64,000 nt of DNA, taken from contig JADJPF010000013.1 in the NCBI GenBank assembly GCA_016713405.1, positions 62,001 to 126,000 on the forward strand, in the 5' to 3' direction. Shown piece by piece: positions 63,897-64,000 of this stretch; the stretch's first letter is position 1; each line of letters begins with the position of its first letter. The position numbers and the translations under genes are program-made. The notes below the pieces were generated by a model. It had not been told where the DNA came from and searched no databases. It saw only the letters and a program-made list of their open reading frames with translations. This stretch comes from Blastocatellia bacterium (lineage in GTDB: Bacteria > Acidobacteriota > Blastocatellia > Chloracidobacteriales > JADJPF01).

Positions 63897-64000
63897 ATGG
63901 AGTTAAAACCAACCCAATTAAAAATAAAATATGAATCCGCTCCAGAGCGTTGTGAAGTGTGTCATAAAACAGATTGTTTTGAGCCAAATACAGGCTCTTG
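63897..64000 (+). CDS. Zinc-ribbon membrane protein, second of a tandem pair (partial, window end)
   Basis: The open frame from ATG 63897 runs off the window. The visible 34 residues include CEVCHKTDCFEPNTGSC, nearly identical to the previous gene's N-terminus, so it is a tandem duplicate. The rest lies beyond position 64000. Confidence 0.7.
   Translation, partial: MELKPTQLKIKYESAPERCEVCHKTDCFEPNTGS

Noticed and set aside
1..64000. Search for tRNA, rRNA, CRISPR arrays, transposases and prophage genes
   Set aside because: I found no cloverleaf-like regions, repeat-spacer arrays or mobile-element genes by eye; short RNAs could have been missed.

Overview
The window is AT-rich, densely coded bacterial chromosome, with no rRNA, tRNA, CRISPR array or transposase that I could see. 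Gram-negative markers (ADP-heptose and LPS heptosyltransferase genes, lipobox proteins, NuoA) sit beside many signalling genes: an FHA-GAF-HD-GYP protein, a zinc-ribbon Ser/Thr kinase, a DUF4388-TPR protein, a TPR protein with a degenerate GGDEF domain, ECF sigma/anti-sigma, and Bat/MoxR/DUF58 genes. My best guess is an AT-rich acidobacterium (Blastocatellia-like). That is inferred from gene content only.

Layout. 0.1-6 kb: dienelactone hydrolase, FadR-type regulator, Hpt-like protein, DUF4388-TPR protein, galU, HARE-HTH protein. 6-14.5 kb, minus strand: DUF1015, PH-like membrane protein, amidase, MoxR/ChlI-type AAA protein, ftsH, tilS. 14.7-21.3 kb, plus strand: HD-GYP protein, sugar epimerase, heptosyltransferase, gmhB, DHH phosphoesterase, a palindromic repeat cluster, a second epimerase. 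21.3-23.2 kb, minus strand: papain-like peptidase, Nudix hydrolase, MBL hydrolase. 23.5-32.3 kb: YCF48-like lipoprotein, DUF3142 protein, a long helical lipoprotein, aceE, pgi. 33-34.8 kb: Ser/Thr kinase. 35-41.8 kb: a seven-gene operon with ubiquitin-like conjugation enzymes. 42-46.9 kb: LuxR-type HTH, M28 peptidase, orphan nuoA, DUF5684, formylglycine-generating-enzyme-like protein. 47-52.9 kb: Bat-type operon. 53-57 kb: TPR/degenerate GGDEF protein, sigma/anti-sigma pair. 57-63 kb: aminoacyl-tRNA-protein transferase, GNAT, Uma2, then a thiolase/DUF35 operon. 63.2-64 kb: tandem zinc-ribbon membrane proteins, the second cut by the window edge.

The most interesting region is 34.9-41.8 kb. It encodes a lid-less Hsp70, an isochorismatase fold lacking its nucleophilic cysteine, a three-module Cys-rich protein, an 89-residue protein carrying the same Cys module, an E2-like protein with a built-in zinc ribbon, a JAMM/JAB peptidase, and an E1/ThiF protein with a probable degenerate N-terminal Rossmann domain. 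No beta-grasp modifier is recognisable. The operon is preceded by a strong terminator and an operator-like palindrome array (TTAGTGTA/TACACTAA). I read it as an undescribed or poorly described variant of the bacterial E1-E2-JAB conjugation systems, possibly linked to chaperone or protein quality control.

Caution. Fourteen otherwise well-conserved genes carry one or two apparent single-base frameshifts, mostly in homopolymers, and one more has an in-frame stop. This looks like assembly error rather than gene decay. Such genes are annotated here as single reconstructed genes, with the break position given.
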